A stretch of 64,000 nt of DNA from Sinomonas sp. P10A9 (GCF_041022165.1 NZ_CP163302.1:1860001-1924000); one strand, 5' to 3'. Positions 1 to 9,193 are shown, counted from the first letter of the stretch. Notes: generated from the sequence alone by a model not told the origin. Made by a program: numbers and translations.

Positions 1-70
1 GCGGGTGCGGATGGAATGATAGAGGGCCAATGACTGTTGGAGCGTGCAGAGTCAAGAGAGGACAGATGCC

Positions 71-1117
71 GTGATCGACCCCGCCTCCGGGCCACTGCAG
101 GATCCCGCCGGCCTCTACACAGCAGCCCTCGAGCTCAGCCGTGACGAGGGTGTGCGTGGCTTGCCGCTCATCATGGGCTTCACCGGGTTCGCGGATGCCG
201 GCCATGCCGTGCGCCAGATCAGCGAGGAGTTGATCAGCGTCCAGGCCGATGGCGCCCTCGTGGCGTTCGACGTCGACCAGCTGCTCGACTACCGCTCGCG
301 CCGGCCCCGCATCCGTTTCGTCGAAGACCACCTCGAGGACTACGACACCCCGAAGCTCGCGCTCTACCGACTCGAAGACGGGCTCGGGAGGCCCTACCTC
401 CTGCTGTCCGGACCCGAACCAGACCTGCAGTGGGAGCGGTTCGCGCGGGCCGTCGTCGGCCTCGTCGAAGAGCTTGAGGTGAGCCAGACGCTGTGGGTCC
501 ATGCGATCCCCATGCCTGTTCCGCACACGCGGCCCCTCGGAGTCACGGTCCACGGCAACCGGCCCGAGCTCGTCGAGGGGATCTCGCGATGGAAGCCCGT
601 CGTCGAGTTCCCCGCCGCGGTGGGGCACTTAATCGAGCTCCGGCTCATTGAGGCAGGCCATGACGTGACCGGATTCGTTGTCCACGTCCCGCACTATCTC
701 GCCGAGGCCGAGTATCCTGCCGCGGCCGTGACCGGCCTCGAGCACCTCGGCGCGGCTGCGTCTCTCATGCTTCCGAGCGATCGTCTCCGGGAGGCCGCGC
801 GCGAGGTCGAACGGCAGGTGGCGGACCAGGTGGCCGCATCCGAGGACATCCGCGAGGTGATCTCTGGGCTCGAGGAGCGCTTCGACGACCGCAGCGCGGA
901 GGTGCCGCGCAGGTCGCTCCTGGCAGGCTCTGCAGACGAGCTCCCCTCCGCCGAGGACCTCGGCGCGGCGGTCGAGGCGTACCTCGCATCGCACGGCGAG
1001 GCGGACGCGGCGCGGGACACCGAGACGGGCGACGGCGCGGGCTCGCCCCGCGATGGTGACGCACCGCACGGGCCGGATGACGCGGGAGGAGCGCCCCGGG
1101 ACAACCCGCCGAAATAG
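71..1117 (+). CDS. PAC2 family protein
   Basis: A 348-residue protein of the PAC2 family, related in fold to the eukaryotic proteasome-assembly chaperone 2. Actinobacterial members are cytosolic and their role is not settled. The N-terminal part carries the family's glycine-rich segment IMGFTGFADAG, followed by alternating alpha/beta sequence to about residue 285. The last ~60 residues are acidic, Gly/Pro-rich and probably disordered. An in-frame GTG exists at 44, but GTG at 71 is preferred because a purine-rich AGAGAGGA lies about 8 bases before it. The MFS gene starts 9 bases after the stop, so the two are probably co-transcribed. Confidence 0.85.
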   Translation: MIDPASGPLQDPAGLYTAALELSRDEGVRGLPLIMGFTGFADAGHAVRQISEELISVQADGALVAFDVDQLLDYRSRRPRIRFVEDHLEDYDTPKLALYRLEDGLGRPYLLLSGPEPDLQWERFARAVVGLVEELEVSQTLWVHAIPMPVPHTRPLGVTVHGNRPELVEGISRWKPVVEFPAAVGHLIELRLIEAGHDVTGFVVHVPHYLAEAEYPAAAVTGLEHLGAAASLMLPSDRLREAAREVERQVADQVAASEDIREVISGLEERFDDRSAEVPRRSLLAGSADELPSAEDLGAAVEAYLASHGEADAARDTETGDGAGSPRDGDAPHGPDDAGGAPRDNPPK

Positions 1118-1126
1118 GATCGTGGG

Positions 1127-2437
1127 GTGAATAGCTGGCGCGCCTATACGGTCTGGGGAATCGGAGTCTTTGCCTATCTGGTGGCGGTGCTCCAGCGCAC
1201 GTCCTTCGGCGTGGTGGGACTCGAGGCGGCCGACAGGTTCCATGCCGGCGGTGCCGCGCTCTCGGCGTTCACCGTTCTGCAGCTCGTGGTGTACGCCTCG
1301 CTGCAGATCCCGGTGGGCATCCTGGTGGACCGTTTCGGCAGCCGGGTCATGGTCGCCGCGGGCGCCGTCTTCATGGCCCTCGGCCAGCTGCAGATCGCCG
1401 AGGCGGAGTCCGTGGTGACGGGCATCATCGGGCGCATGCTCGTCGGCATGGGTGACGCCATGACGTTCGTCTCGGTCCTCAGGCTCGTTCCGCTTTGGTT
1501 CTCGGGCCGCAGATCGCCGCTCATGAGCCAGCTCACGGGCGTCATCGGCCAGCTCGGCCAGCTCGTGAGTGTCATACCGTTCCTTGCGCTCCTGCGGGCC
1601 ACCGGGTGGTCGCAGGCCTTCATGAGCCTCGCAGCCCTCTCGGTCCTCGTGGTCGTGCTCGTCCTCACCCTCCTGCGCAACGCGCCACCGGGAACGAAAG
1701 TCGAGCCGGAGGGTGAGCCCGAGGGCACCCGCGCCGTGCTCGCCGCTGCGTGGCGCCAGCCAGGGACACGGCTCGGAATGTGGAGCCATTTCACCGTCCA
1801 GTTCAGTGGGAACGTCTTCGCGCTCATGTGGGGCTTCCCGTTCATGGTCGCGGGGCAGGGGTACGACGCGCAGACGGCGGCGGGGCTCATGTCCTTCTTC
1901 GTCGTCGTGGCCATCATTGCCGGGCCTCCGATGGGGCGATTCGTTGCCCGGTATCCGCTGCGCAGATCGACGCTCGTGCTTGCCATCTGCGCGCTGACGG
2001 CCGCCGTCTGGATCGCTGTGCTCCTCGTGCCGGGACACGCGCCGGTGTGGCTCATGGCCGTGCTCGTGGCCGTCCTCGCCCTCGGGGGCCCGAGTTCGAT
2101 GATCGGCTTCGACTTCGCGCGCACGTTCAATCCGTCCCACCGCCTCGGAACGGCCACCGGAATCGTCAACATCGGGGGGTTCGTCGCGGCGCTCCTGACG
2201 ATGTTCCTCGTTGGATACCTCCTCGACCTCCAGCACGCACTCGGCCTCTCACCCCAAGGGCTGTACAGTCTCGACGCGTTCCGCGTGGCCCTCTCGGTCC
2301 AACTGCTCGTCCTCGGCGGCGGCGTACTCGCCCTGATCCGGGTTCGGCGCAAGGTGCGGCGCAATCTCGCGGCCCAGAACGTTCGCGTAGCCCCCCTGCG
2401 CGAGGTGTGGGCCGACTATCGGGCCCGCCGCCGCTGA
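1127..2437 (+). CDS. MFS transporter
   Basis: A 436-residue, highly hydrophobic protein with the length and about 12 membrane segments of the major facilitator superfamily. The loop after the second segment reads GILVDRFGSR (around residue 64), the classic MFS motif A pattern. A Pro/Glu-rich loop near residues 185-200 marks the middle cytoplasmic loop between the two six-helix halves. It would act in the cytoplasmic membrane as a secondary transporter; nothing here identifies the substrate. The start is GTG. The stop codon lies inside the first unit of a short tandem repeat (2429-2485). Confidence 0.85.
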   Translation: MNSWRAYTVWGIGVFAYLVAVLQRTSFGVVGLEAADRFHAGGAALSAFTVLQLVVYASLQIPVGILVDRFGSRVMVAAGAVFMALGQLQIAEAESVVTGIIGRMLVGMGDAMTFVSVLRLVPLWFSGRRSPLMSQLTGVIGQLGQLVSVIPFLALLRATGWSQAFMSLAALSVLVVVLVLTLLRNAPPGTKVEPEGEPEGTRAVLAAAWRQPGTRLGMWSHFTVQFSGNVFALMWGFPFMVAGQGYDAQTAAGLMSFFVVVAIIAGPPMGRFVARYPLRRSTLVLAICALTAAVWIAVLLVPGHAPVWLMAVLVAVLALGGPSSMIGFDFARTFNPSHRLGTATGIVNIGGFVAALLTMFLVGYLLDLQHALGLSPQGLYSLDAFRVALSVQLLVLGGGVLALIRVRRKVRRNLAAQNVRVAPLREVWADYRARRR

Positions 2438-2485
2438 GCCCAGACGCCGCTGAGCCCAGACGCCGCTGAGCCTAGACGCCGCTGA
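2429..2485. repeat. 16-bp tandem repeat at the 3' end of the MFS gene
   Basis: Three consecutive copies of the 16-mer CGCCGCTGAGCCCAGA (2429-2444, 2445-2460, and 2461-2476 with one mismatch), followed by a 9-base partial copy. Looser GCCGCTGAG-like copies continue to about 2540. The MFS stop codon is in the first unit. No hairpin or T-run was seen, so a terminator role is not supported. The 247 bases from 2438 to 2684 hold no other recognisable gene. Confidence 0.8.
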
Positions 2486-2684
2486 ATTCGGCCACTGCCG
2501 CTGAGCCCCGGTGCTAGTGAGTCCGCTGCTGCTGAGTCCCGCCATCGTGGGTTCGGAGGCATGCTCTGGTCTGCGTCGGGTCTGGCCGGTGCTGGATTCT
2601 CCTCCACACAAACCTTCCGGGCGCGTTGTCCACATAGCGAGGCCCTCGGTGTCCAGAGGACCACGCGGTCAGAAGACTGGCTCC

Positions 2685-4013
2685 ATGGACGAAACCCAGC
2701 ATTCCGCACCCCACCCAGCGTCTACGGACGCGGCCGCGCCAAAGGACCTCGCGGCGCTCGCCCCGGCGGACGAGCCCCTTGCCATCCGTACCGCCGAGGA
2801 CATCCTTGCGTACATCCCCCACGCCCTCGGCGAGTGGCCCCACGAGAGCCTCGTCGTGGTGCGCCTCGCCGGTGGGCAGCTGGGGTCCACGCTGAGAATT
2901 GACCTTCCCGGCCGCCGCGGGCCGTCGGCCCTGCGCCGGTTCACCGACACAGTGGCCGAGTACGCTGCCCATGGCGGGCCAGCAGCCGCCGTGCTGGCCC
3001 TCTACACACACCGAGCGTGGCCGGATCCACAGCGTCCGCCGCACCGCGAGGTCCTGGACGCCGTCGTGGCGAGGCTCGCCGAGGAAGAGGTCCAGGTGGG
3101 AGAGGTGTGGGTAGTGGGTGAGAAGCATTGGCGCACCGCGACCTGCACCGACATCCTCTGCTGCCCGTGGCCGGGGACCAGCGTGGAATCGCTTCGGGCA
3201 AGCCGGATCGAGGCCGAGATGGTCTACCGGGGGAGCTCCTACGGGACACGTGACCTTCTTGAGCCCGTGGGGATTCCCGTGGCGCCACCGGCAGCCGTGG
3301 CCGCTGCCATCGAAGCCTGCCTGCAGGACCCAGAACGGTGGTGGGACCCCCTCGTCTTCACCGCGGCGCTCGCGGCCTGGGAGGACGTGCTCTCCGGGCA
3401 GGCAGTGCCTGATCCGTCCCGCCTGCGGCTCCTGGCGGCGACCGTCATGCGGCCAGCGCTGAGGGACGCCGTTCTGGTCGCTTCGGCTTCGGATGCCGCG
3501 ACGGCATGGCAGGGCTCTTCCGCCACGGCAGTGCTGCGGGCTGCGCAGCCCGAGGGACAGCCCCCAGGTCTGCCCGGCGGCGTGTCGGTGGCCACTGCGT
3601 CGGCCGCGCTTGACCTCTGGTCTGCGAGCCCTCCGGGCTTCGAATTCGGCCCGGTCCTGCTGGGCTCGACCGGATCAGCGCCCGCATGGGATCGGATTGC
3701 CCGGCTCGAACGCATCGCCTTGAGCCTGGCCCAGATGGAGGAGCCCGAGGTCCGCGCCCCGGCGCTGTCCATGCTGGCCTGGGTCCAGTGGGCGAGGGGC
3801 CGGGGCGGCCGGAGTCTCAAGTTCCTCGAACGGGCGCTCTCCGCGGACCCGGACTACCGGCTCGCGCAGCTCCTCTGGGACTTCGTCCAGCATGGCCAGC
3901 TTGCCGGGTGGGCGCTCAACAGGGAGACAGCCTGGCACCGTGCGGCGGAGGCCGCTGACGAAGAGGTGGGCCGGTGCCTGCGCGCCGGGGATGAAGGAGC
4001 GGCGCCTTCATGA
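2685..4013 (+). CDS. DUF4192 domain-containing protein
   Basis: A 442-residue protein of the DUF4192 family, common in actinobacteria and without assigned function. The diagnostic N-terminal region is present: after a short acidic Ala-rich leader comes the pattern AEDILAYIPHALGEWPHES followed by LVVVRL (about residues 35-60). The C-terminal third, with ALSMLAWVQWARGRGGRS and LSADPDYRLAQLL, resembles helical TPR-like sequence typical of the family end. The reading frame stays open upstream to 2511, but ATG at 2685 gives the usual family N-terminus; the extra upstream residues look like translated repeat sequence. Confidence 0.8.
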   Translation: MDETQHSAPHPASTDAAAPKDLAALAPADEPLAIRTAEDILAYIPHALGEWPHESLVVVRLAGGQLGSTLRIDLPGRRGPSALRRFTDTVAEYAAHGGPAAAVLALYTHRAWPDPQRPPHREVLDAVVARLAEEEVQVGEVWVVGEKHWRTATCTDILCCPWPGTSVESLRASRIEAEMVYRGSSYGTRDLLEPVGIPVAPPAAVAAAIEACLQDPERWWDPLVFTAALAAWEDVLSGQAVPDPSRLRLLAATVMRPALRDAVLVASASDAATAWQGSSATAVLRAAQPEGQPPGLPGGVSVATASAALDLWSASPPGFEFGPVLLGSTGSAPAWDRIARLERIALSLAQMEEPEVRAPALSMLAWVQWARGRGGRSLKFLERALSADPDYRLAQLLWDFVQHGQLAGWALNRETAWHRAAEAADEEVGRCLRAGDEGAAPS

Positions 4014-4231
4014 GAGAATAGTCGGCAGACCCGGTTGGGTCCGAACTTCGGCTGGATGTTCTCGTTCGGGTTTTGAATCCGCGCGTGCGGGAACGAATCC
4101 AGTGGCCGAGGGGTTGTAGGAATACAGACCCTTCGGACCGGAGCGGCAGCGTGAGCAGCCGATCGGACTTGACAGGGTCATAGTGGTGTTGCCCTCAGGG
4201 CAATCACCGGCACTGCGGCAGGAAGGTAATC
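4014..4231 (+). promoter_or_regulatory. Upstream region of sigA
   Basis: A 218-base intergenic stretch ahead of sigA. A perfect -35-like TTGACA lies at 4169-4174, but no convincing TANNNT hexamer follows at the proper distance, so the promoter assignment is tentative. No RNA gene or riboswitch was recognised here. Confidence 0.3.
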
Positions 4232-5512
4232 GTGACGCCCCCCACGGAGAATGAGACCGCCGAGACGGCGCTCGAGGAGAACGCCTCGGTGAGCGCTCCC
4301 GCGCGCACCGCGGCCAAGCGGTCTGTGGCCAAGACGGCTGCACCTAAGGCGAAGGCGCCCGCACGCAAGCCGGCGGCGAAGGCCGCCCCGAAGGGCCGGG
4401 CGAGCGCAAAGACCGCAGAGACGGCGACCCCAGCGGCAGCGCCGACCGAGGACGCCGTCGTGGAGGACCTCGAGGCGGTCACGCCCGATGAGGGCGAGAT
4501 TGCCGCGGAGAGCGAGGCCGAGAAGGCATCGGGCTCTGCCATCGTCATCTCAGATGCCGACGATGACGACGCTCCGGTCCAGCAGGTCACGAGCGCCGGT
4601 GCGACGGCCGATCCGGTCAAGGACTACCTCAAGCAGATCGGCAAGGTGGCCCTCCTCAACGCCGAGCAGGAAGTCGACCTCGCACTGCGGATCGAGGCGG
4701 GACTGTTCGCCAAGCACAAGATCGACGAAGAGGGCGCGACCTACGACGCACAGCACCTCCATGACCTCGAACGCATCGTGCACGACGGCGAGCGGGCCAA
4801 GAACCACCTGCTCGAGGCAAACCTGCGCCTCGTCGTCTCGCTGGCCAAGCGCTACACCGGCCGCGGCATGCTGTTCCTCGACCTCATCCAGGAAGGCAAT
4901 CTGGGCCTGATCCGCGCGGTCGAGAAGTTCGACTACACGAAGGGCTTCAAGTTCTCGACCTACGCCACGTGGTGGATCCGTCAGGCCATCACCCGTGCCA
5001 TGGCGGATCAGGCCCGTACGATCCGTATCCCGGTCCACATGGTCGAGGTCATCAACAAGCTCGCCCGCGTCCAGCGGCAGATGCTCCAGGACCTCGGACG
5101 TGAGCCCACACCCGAGGAGCTCGCCACCGAGCTCGACATGACGCCCGAGAAGGTCGTCGAGGTGCAGAAGTACGGCCGCGAGCCGATTTCGCTCCATACG
5201 CCGCTCGGCGAGGACGGCGACTCGGAGTTCGGCGACCTGATCGAGGACTCGGAGGCCGTGGTCCCCGCGGACGCCGTGAGCTTCACGCTGCTCCAGGAGC
5301 AGCTCCACTCGGTCCTCGACACGCTCTCCGAGCGGGAGGCCGGCGTCGTCGCGATGAGGTTCGGCCTCACAGACGGCCAGCCCAAGACCCTCGATGAGAT
5401 CGGCAAGGTCTACGGCGTCACGCGCGAGCGCATCCGTCAGATCGAATCGAAGACGATGTCGAAGCTGCGTCACCCGTCACGCTCGCAGGTTCTGCGCGAC
5501 TACCTCGACTGA
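4232..5512 (+). CDS. sigA: RNA polymerase primary sigma factor SigA/RpoD
   Basis: The housekeeping sigma-70 factor, 426 residues, which directs RNA polymerase to -10/-35 promoters. Residues 1-125 are an Ala/Lys- then acid-rich extension typical of actinobacterial SigA. Region 1.2 starts near residue 128 ([16 protein letters not shown]). Region 2 starts near 198 ([20 protein letters not shown], then the [13 protein letters not shown] motif). The region 4.2 helix-turn-helix is near 389 ([17 protein letters not shown]). The protein ends LRDYLD. The start is GTG. The last six codons and the stop form the left attachment repeat of the downstream element, so the coding sequence is kept intact while its terminator has been displaced by about 8 kb. 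Confidence 0.97.
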   Translation: MTPPTENETAETALEENASVSAPARTAAKRSVAKTAAPKAKAPARKPAAKAAPKGRASAKTAETATPAAAPTEDAVVEDLEAVTPDEGEIAAESEAEKASGSAIVISDADDDDAPVQQVTSAGATADPVKDYLKQIGKVALLNAEQEVDLALRIEAGLFAKHKIDEEGATYDAQHLHDLERIVHDGERAKNHLLEANLRLVVSLAKRYTGRGMLFLDLIQEGNLGLIRAVEKFDYTKGFKFSTYATWWIRQAITRAMADQARTIRIPVHMVEVINKLARVQRQMLQDLGREPTPEELATELDMTPEKVVEVQKYGREPISLHTPLGEDGDSEFGDLIEDSEAVVPADAVSFTLLQEQLHSVLDTLSEREAGVVAMRFGLTDGQPKTLDEIGKVYGVTRERIRQIESKTMSKLRHPSRSQVLRDYLD

Positions 5513-5513
5513 G
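5493..5513 (+). repeat. attL core repeat in the 3' end of sigA
   Basis: 21-bp left copy of the element's direct repeat, covering the sigA codons for the terminal RDYLD, the TGA stop and one further base. It matches 13469-13489 at 20 of 21 positions; the mismatch is C5506 against G13482. Confidence 0.85.
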
Positions 5514-5629
5514 AATTGCAGCTGCTGTGGGGTGTTTCCGCAGGTCAGAGGCAGTTTTCGAAGCCTGAACCGTTCGGCGGAGACACCGCACAGCGCTCCT
5601 AGTCGAGATATCAGAGGTAGACTGGGGGC

Positions 5630-6535
5630 ATGCCCAGCACGGCCCCCAGTCCCGACCCCGGCTCTCTCCTGCCCTCGTGGCTGCTCGCCCTGCGCGCCGA
5701 GCGGAAGTCCCCGGCCACCCTGAAGTCCTACGGCGACGGGGTGCGCTCGTTCCTGTCGTGGTGCGCCCAGGAGGGCAGGCCCGCCCTCCTCGACCGTGCC
5801 ACCGTGAACGGCTTCACAGCCTCCCTGCTCGACGACGGACGCGAGCCCTCCACGGTCCGCTCGCGCCAGCTCGCCGTCCGCCGCTTCTCGGCGTGGCTCG
5901 TCGAGGAGGGCGAGGCCGAGGCCGACCTCCTGCTGGGCATCAGGGCACCCAAGCTCGACGTGAAGGTCGTCGAGCCGCTGAGCGACGCCGAGCTGAAGGC
6001 GCTGGTGAAGGCCTGCGCCGGGACCGACCTGCGCGACCGCCGTGACGAGGCCATCGTCCGGTTCATGGCCGAGACCGGGACGCGGGCGGGGGAGTGCGCG
6101 ACCCTCCTGCTCGCCGACGTCGACCTCGTCCACGGCACCGCCATCGTCCGGCGCGGCAAGGGCGGCAAGGGCCGCGCCGTGCCTTTCGGTGCGCAGACTG
6201 CCCGGGCCCTCGACCGCTACCGCCGGGTCCGTGCCTCCCACCGCCTCGCGGACACCCCCGCCCTCTGGCTCGGGGACCGGGGCAAGCCTTTCGCCTACGA
6301 CGGCCTCCACAAGACGCTCTCCGAGCGCGCCGCAGCCGCCGGGATCGCTGGGTTCCACCCGCACAAGCTCCGCCACACTGCCGCCCACCGGTGGCTGGCC
6401 GCAGGCGGGTCCGAGGGCGGGCTCATGGCCGTCGCGGGATGGACCCGGCCCGACATGCTACAGCGCTACACGAAGGCCCGCGCATCCGAGCGGGCCGCAG
6501 ACGAGGCCCGCAAGCTGAACCTGGGCGACCTGTGA
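5630..6535 (+). CDS. int: Tyrosine recombinase/integrase
   Basis: A 301-residue tyrosine integrase expected to catalyse site-specific recombination between attP and the 3' end of sigA. The N-terminal SAM-like core-binding domain (about residues 15-100) begins RAERKSPATLKSYGDGVRSF. The catalytic domain shows Arg152 (TGTRAGE), a lysine in RRGKGGKGR (about 176-184), the HxxR pair H245/R248 (HPHKLRH), a Trp near 271 (AGW) and the nucleophile Tyr280 (LQRYTKA). It lies 117 bases inside attL, the usual place for an integrase. A loose inverted repeat (GGTGT-TCCGC type, 5528-5539 and 5576-5587) in the leader could be an arm or regulatory site. The next gene overlaps its stop (GTGA). Confidence 0.93.
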   Translation: MPSTAPSPDPGSLLPSWLLALRAERKSPATLKSYGDGVRSFLSWCAQEGRPALLDRATVNGFTASLLDDGREPSTVRSRQLAVRRFSAWLVEEGEAEADLLLGIRAPKLDVKVVEPLSDAELKALVKACAGTDLRDRRDEAIVRFMAETGTRAGECATLLLADVDLVHGTAIVRRGKGGKGRAVPFGAQTARALDRYRRVRASHRLADTPALWLGDRGKPFAYDGLHKTLSERAAAAGIAGFHPHKLRHTAAHRWLAAGGSEGGLMAVAGWTRPDMLQRYTKARASERAADEARKLNLGDL

Positions 6536-7008
6536 CGCGGGAACGCATCGACACCCGCGCGCTCCTGGAGGGCACCGCGACCAGCGTCGAGGACGTCGAC
6601 CCCGACTGGCCGAGCACGGATGCGGCGGCGCACGTGGACCGCATCGTCAGCGACGAGTACGCCCCCGCACGCGCAGCGGACGCCGCCGAGGCCGAGCGCA
6701 TCCGCAGGGAGGCCCGGGAACTCGCGCGCATGCTCGTCCCGCCCGGCGAGCCGCGCACCCCGTGGGTCTCGCTCAGGTGCGGGGACGCCGCCGTCGAGCC
6801 GGGCTGGCGCCTCGCGGTCACCCGGGACGTGGACCTCCTGCTCAGCGTCCCCGGCGGGACCACGGTGTCCCTCGACCAGCCGATCCGCTGCACGTGCGCC
6901 CATGGGACCGCTGCCGTGACGGTGCCGACCCTGCTCCGCGCCGTCCTCGCCGCGCTCGCGCACCGAGACAGCCGGAGCGCGTCCGTCGACGTGCACAGCC
7001 TCCGCTGA
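6532..7008 (+). CDS. Hypothetical protein of the element
   Basis: 158 residues, not recognised. The GTG start overlaps the integrase stop by four bases, indicating translational coupling. The first ~70 residues are acidic and helical (about 45-70 is Glu/Arg/Ala-rich). The rest looks like a small beta-rich domain with two Cys in CTCAH near residue 122. Codon use matches the neighbouring element genes. Confidence 0.6.
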   Translation: MTRERIDTRALLEGTATSVEDVDPDWPSTDAAAHVDRIVSDEYAPARAADAAEAERIRREARELARMLVPPGEPRTPWVSLRCGDAAVEPGWRLAVTRDVDLLLSVPGGTTVSLDQPIRCTCAHGTAAVTVPTLLRAVLAALAHRDSRSASVDVHSLR

Positions 7009-7195
7009 CTCTGGCGTCGTCGCAGGAGAAGCCGAAGCACTGTGCGCGGGGGCCCGCCTACAATGGTGGCTGAGGCCGCAGCGCCGCCTGTCGAAGGCCT
7101 GCCGCAACGAGGAGCCCGGCACCGTACCGGGCAGGCCGGGAGGCCCCTCGGGACTCAGGGCACCACGCCCGCGAGCATCCGGAAGGCCTCCTCCG
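7009..7195 (+). promoter_or_regulatory. Structured leader with possible internal promoter
   Basis: 187 bases between two element genes that otherwise overlap. A -10-like TACAAT lies near 7060. An imperfect inverted repeat (GGCCTGCCG near 7097 and CGGGCAGGCC near 7128) could form a hairpin upstream of the 109-residue gene. No coding potential was recognised. Confidence 0.3.
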
Positions 7196-7525
7196 TTGCC
7201 ACGACCCACCTCCACCGAGCGGCGGCTCAGCGCGCAGGCCGCCGCCAATACCTCCTGGGCCTACACCCAGGACCGCGCCGCGCGCACCGCACCGGCCCGA
7301 GCGGCGGCAGCAGCCCGCTTCGAACACCTGGTCGACCCCGGCGGCGTCCTCGCCCCGGATGAGCGCGCACGCCGCGCCGAGAGCCTGAGGAAGGCGCACT
7401 TCCAGCTGCTCGCGCTGAAGTCCGCACAGTCCCGCAGGCACGCCAAGGAGGCCGCCGAACAGGCCGAGGCCGCAGATGCAGAACTGGACGCCCTCCGCGC
7501 AGCAGACCCTCAGGGGCTGAAGTGA
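7196..7525 (+). CDS. Small helical protein of actinobacterial islands
   Basis: 109 residues, TTG start with GGAAGG about 10 bases upstream. The sequence contains SWAYTQDRAARTAPAR near the N-terminus, then DPGGVLAPDERARRAESLRKA, and is helical and rich in Ala/Arg/Glu throughout. Comparable small proteins occur in phiRv2-type elements next to the integrase; this comparison is from memory of the pattern and has not been searched. Function unknown; a DNA-binding or regulatory role is possible. The next gene overlaps its stop as GTGA. Confidence 0.6.
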   Translation: MPRPTSTERRLSAQAAANTSWAYTQDRAARTAPARAAAAARFEHLVDPGGVLAPDERARRAESLRKAHFQLLALKSAQSRRHAKEAAEQAEAADAELDALRAADPQGLK

Positions 7526-7878
7526 GCGCGCGGCCCCAGATCGGCGGCACGATGAGGATCCGCCTCCGTCCCGGGCGCCGCGACGTCTGGGGCCACCGGG
7601 ACGGCCACGCCCTCACGCGCGCCATCGAGTCCGCCGAGCACGCGTCTGCGGGCAGGAGAGTGGTCTTCGAGGTGCCGCGCGGCCTCCAGCCCGACTGGGA
7701 GGGGCTCGCGTACCTCGCAGCCCACGCCCGCCACGTCGGCGGGATCGACTTCGACACCCCCGACCCCGACACGTTCCACGCATGGGAGGCCGCGACCGGC
7801 GCCGCGTTCGACGCCGACGACATCCGCCGCAGCAGGGGCACCAGGGGCGAGTATGACGGATGGCGGCGGCTGCGATGA
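7522..7878 (+). CDS. Hypothetical protein of the element
   Basis: 118 residues with a GTG start overlapping the upstream stop. It begins with a basic segment (RIRLRPGRRDVWGHRDGH) and ends with RGEYDGWRRLR. The middle has a mixed alpha/beta pattern with no motif I recognise. Its stop overlaps the ATG of the AAA ATPase gene, so it is probably made with the ATPase and may work with it in replication. Confidence 0.6.
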   Translation: MSARPQIGGTMRIRLRPGRRDVWGHRDGHALTRAIESAEHASAGRRVVFEVPRGLQPDWEGLAYLAAHARHVGGIDFDTPDPDTFHAWEAATGAAFDADDIRRSRGTRGEYDGWRRLR

Positions 7879-8960
7879 GCGCCAGCACCGAGACCCGGGC
7901 CGACATCCTCGACGGCGCCAAGACGGCGGCGGCCCTCATGGGCGAGACGTTCGCGCCGCTGCGCTACGTCGTGGAAGGGCTCATCCCCGAAGGCCTCACC
8001 GTCATCGCCGGGCCGCCCAAGGCGGGCAAGTCCTACCTGGTCCTCGGCATCGCCGGTGCGGCCAGCACGGGCGGCAGGGCCCTCGGGCACATCCCCACCG
8101 GCCCGGCCCGGCCCGTGCTCTACCTCGCGCTGGAGGACGGGTGGCGGCGGCTGAAGACCCGGCTCTCCGACACGGGCACGGGACAGTCCCATCGGCTCGC
8201 GCTCATGACCAAGCTCACCGGCGGGATCCTCGACACGGTCCGCACCTTCATGGAGCGCCACGACGGCGAGGACCCGGTCGTGATCGTCGACACCCTCGCC
8301 AAGGTCATGTTCATGTTCCCTGCCGCGAACGGCGAGACCTCATACGAGCGCGACTACCGGGTGATGAGCACGCTGAAGGAGATCGCCGACGCCCACCCCG
8401 GTTCCGGCATCATCGTCGTGCACCACACCCGGAAGATGGACGCCACCGACTACGTCGAGCGGATCATCGGGACGCAGGGGATCGCCGGGGCAGCCGACAA
8501 CCTCCTCGTGCTCCAGCGACGGCGCGGCGAGGCCGACGCCACCCTCTGCGTCACCAGCCGCGAGGCACCCGAGGGCGAGTACGCCGCCCAGTTCGGGGAC
8601 CGGGGCGTGTGGACCCTCGCAGGCCCGACGCTGGCAGCCGCCGCACAGGCGGCCAGTACCCGCCGCGCCGTGGAGGGCGTCGGCGACCGCATGGCCGACG
8701 TGATCGCCTCTGTCAACCGGCATCCGGACGGCATCGGGCCGAAGACCGTCGCGCTCGACGTCGGCATCGACGAGACCACGACCCGCGTCTACCTCGGGCG
8801 CGCCGTCGAGCAGGGCCGCATCCGCAGGACCGGTCGCGGCAAGTACGCCCCCCTGCCCCCTGTTACAAGCGTTGCAAGCGTTGCGTTCGACCTCCCCCAC
8901 GAACACCCCGAAAGTAACAAGCAACACTCGCAACACCCCTCTGAGGGAGACACCCCATGA
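7875..8960 (+). CDS. RepA-like AAA (RecA-fold) ATPase
   Basis: 361 residues. Walker A GPPKAGKS lies at about 46-53, Walker B VVIVDTLA at about 134-141, and HHTRKMD is a sensor-type histidine motif. This is the AAA_25/RepA-like RecA-fold family found in plasmid and satellite replication modules, acting as a hexameric helicase or loader. The C-terminal ~60 residues of the core look like a winged helix (GIDETTTRVYLGRAVEQGRI), followed by a His/Ser/Pro-rich tail. An in-frame ATG at 7860 exists, but ATG at 7875 overlaps the previous stop (ATGA) and is preferred. It is the best candidate for the element's replication protein. Confidence 0.85.
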   Translation: MSASTETRADILDGAKTAAALMGETFAPLRYVVEGLIPEGLTVIAGPPKAGKSYLVLGIAGAASTGGRALGHIPTGPARPVLYLALEDGWRRLKTRLSDTGTGQSHRLALMTKLTGGILDTVRTFMERHDGEDPVVIVDTLAKVMFMFPAANGETSYERDYRVMSTLKEIADAHPGSGIIVVHHTRKMDATDYVERIIGTQGIAGAADNLLVLQRRRGEADATLCVTSREAPEGEYAAQFGDRGVWTLAGPTLAAAAQAASTRRAVEGVGDRMADVIASVNRHPDGIGPKTVALDVGIDETTTRVYLGRAVEQGRIRRTGRGKYAPLPPVTSVASVAFDLPHEHPESNKQHSQHPSEGDTP

Positions 8961-9193
8961 CCAGCCTCATCGGACCGCTCGTCATCGTCCCCGAGGACCT
9001 GCTCCCCGCCTTCATCGCAGCCATCGAGGCCCGGCCCTGCCCCGACTGCAACGCCGAGGTGCTGCACCTCCACGACCCCAGCGGCGCCGTCCACCGCTGC
9101 GTCATCCGCCACGAGGACAGCTGCCCGTCCTACCGCGCCGGGCTCAACAGGGCCCAGCGCCGGGCAGCCGCACGGAAGGAGCAGCGGAAGTGA
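8957..9193 (+). CDS. Small putative zinc-binding protein
   Basis: 78 residues, ATG overlapping the ATPase stop. A CPDC pair near residue 31 followed by HLHD, H and C residues suggests a zinc-binding fold. The C-terminus is strongly basic (RAQRRAAARKEQRK). Such a protein could bind nucleic acid; no family was recognised. Translationally coupled on both sides. Confidence 0.6.
   Translation: MTSLIGPLVIVPEDLLPAFIAAIEARPCPDCNAEVLHLHDPSGAVHRCVIRHEDSCPSYRAGLNRAQRRAAARKEQRK

Noticed and set aside
629..2236. Long minus-strand open frame (535 codons) across the PAC2 and MFS genes
   Set aside because: Arg/His/Glu-rich nonsense composition, antisense to two recognisable genes; a GC-rich shadow frame. 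The same holds for 17889-19598, 45213-47489, 47568-49586 and 51223-53145 on the minus strand.
5493..5513. tRNA or tmRNA gene as attachment site
   Set aside because: The repeat falls wholly inside the sigA coding sequence; no cloverleaf can be drawn at either boundary.
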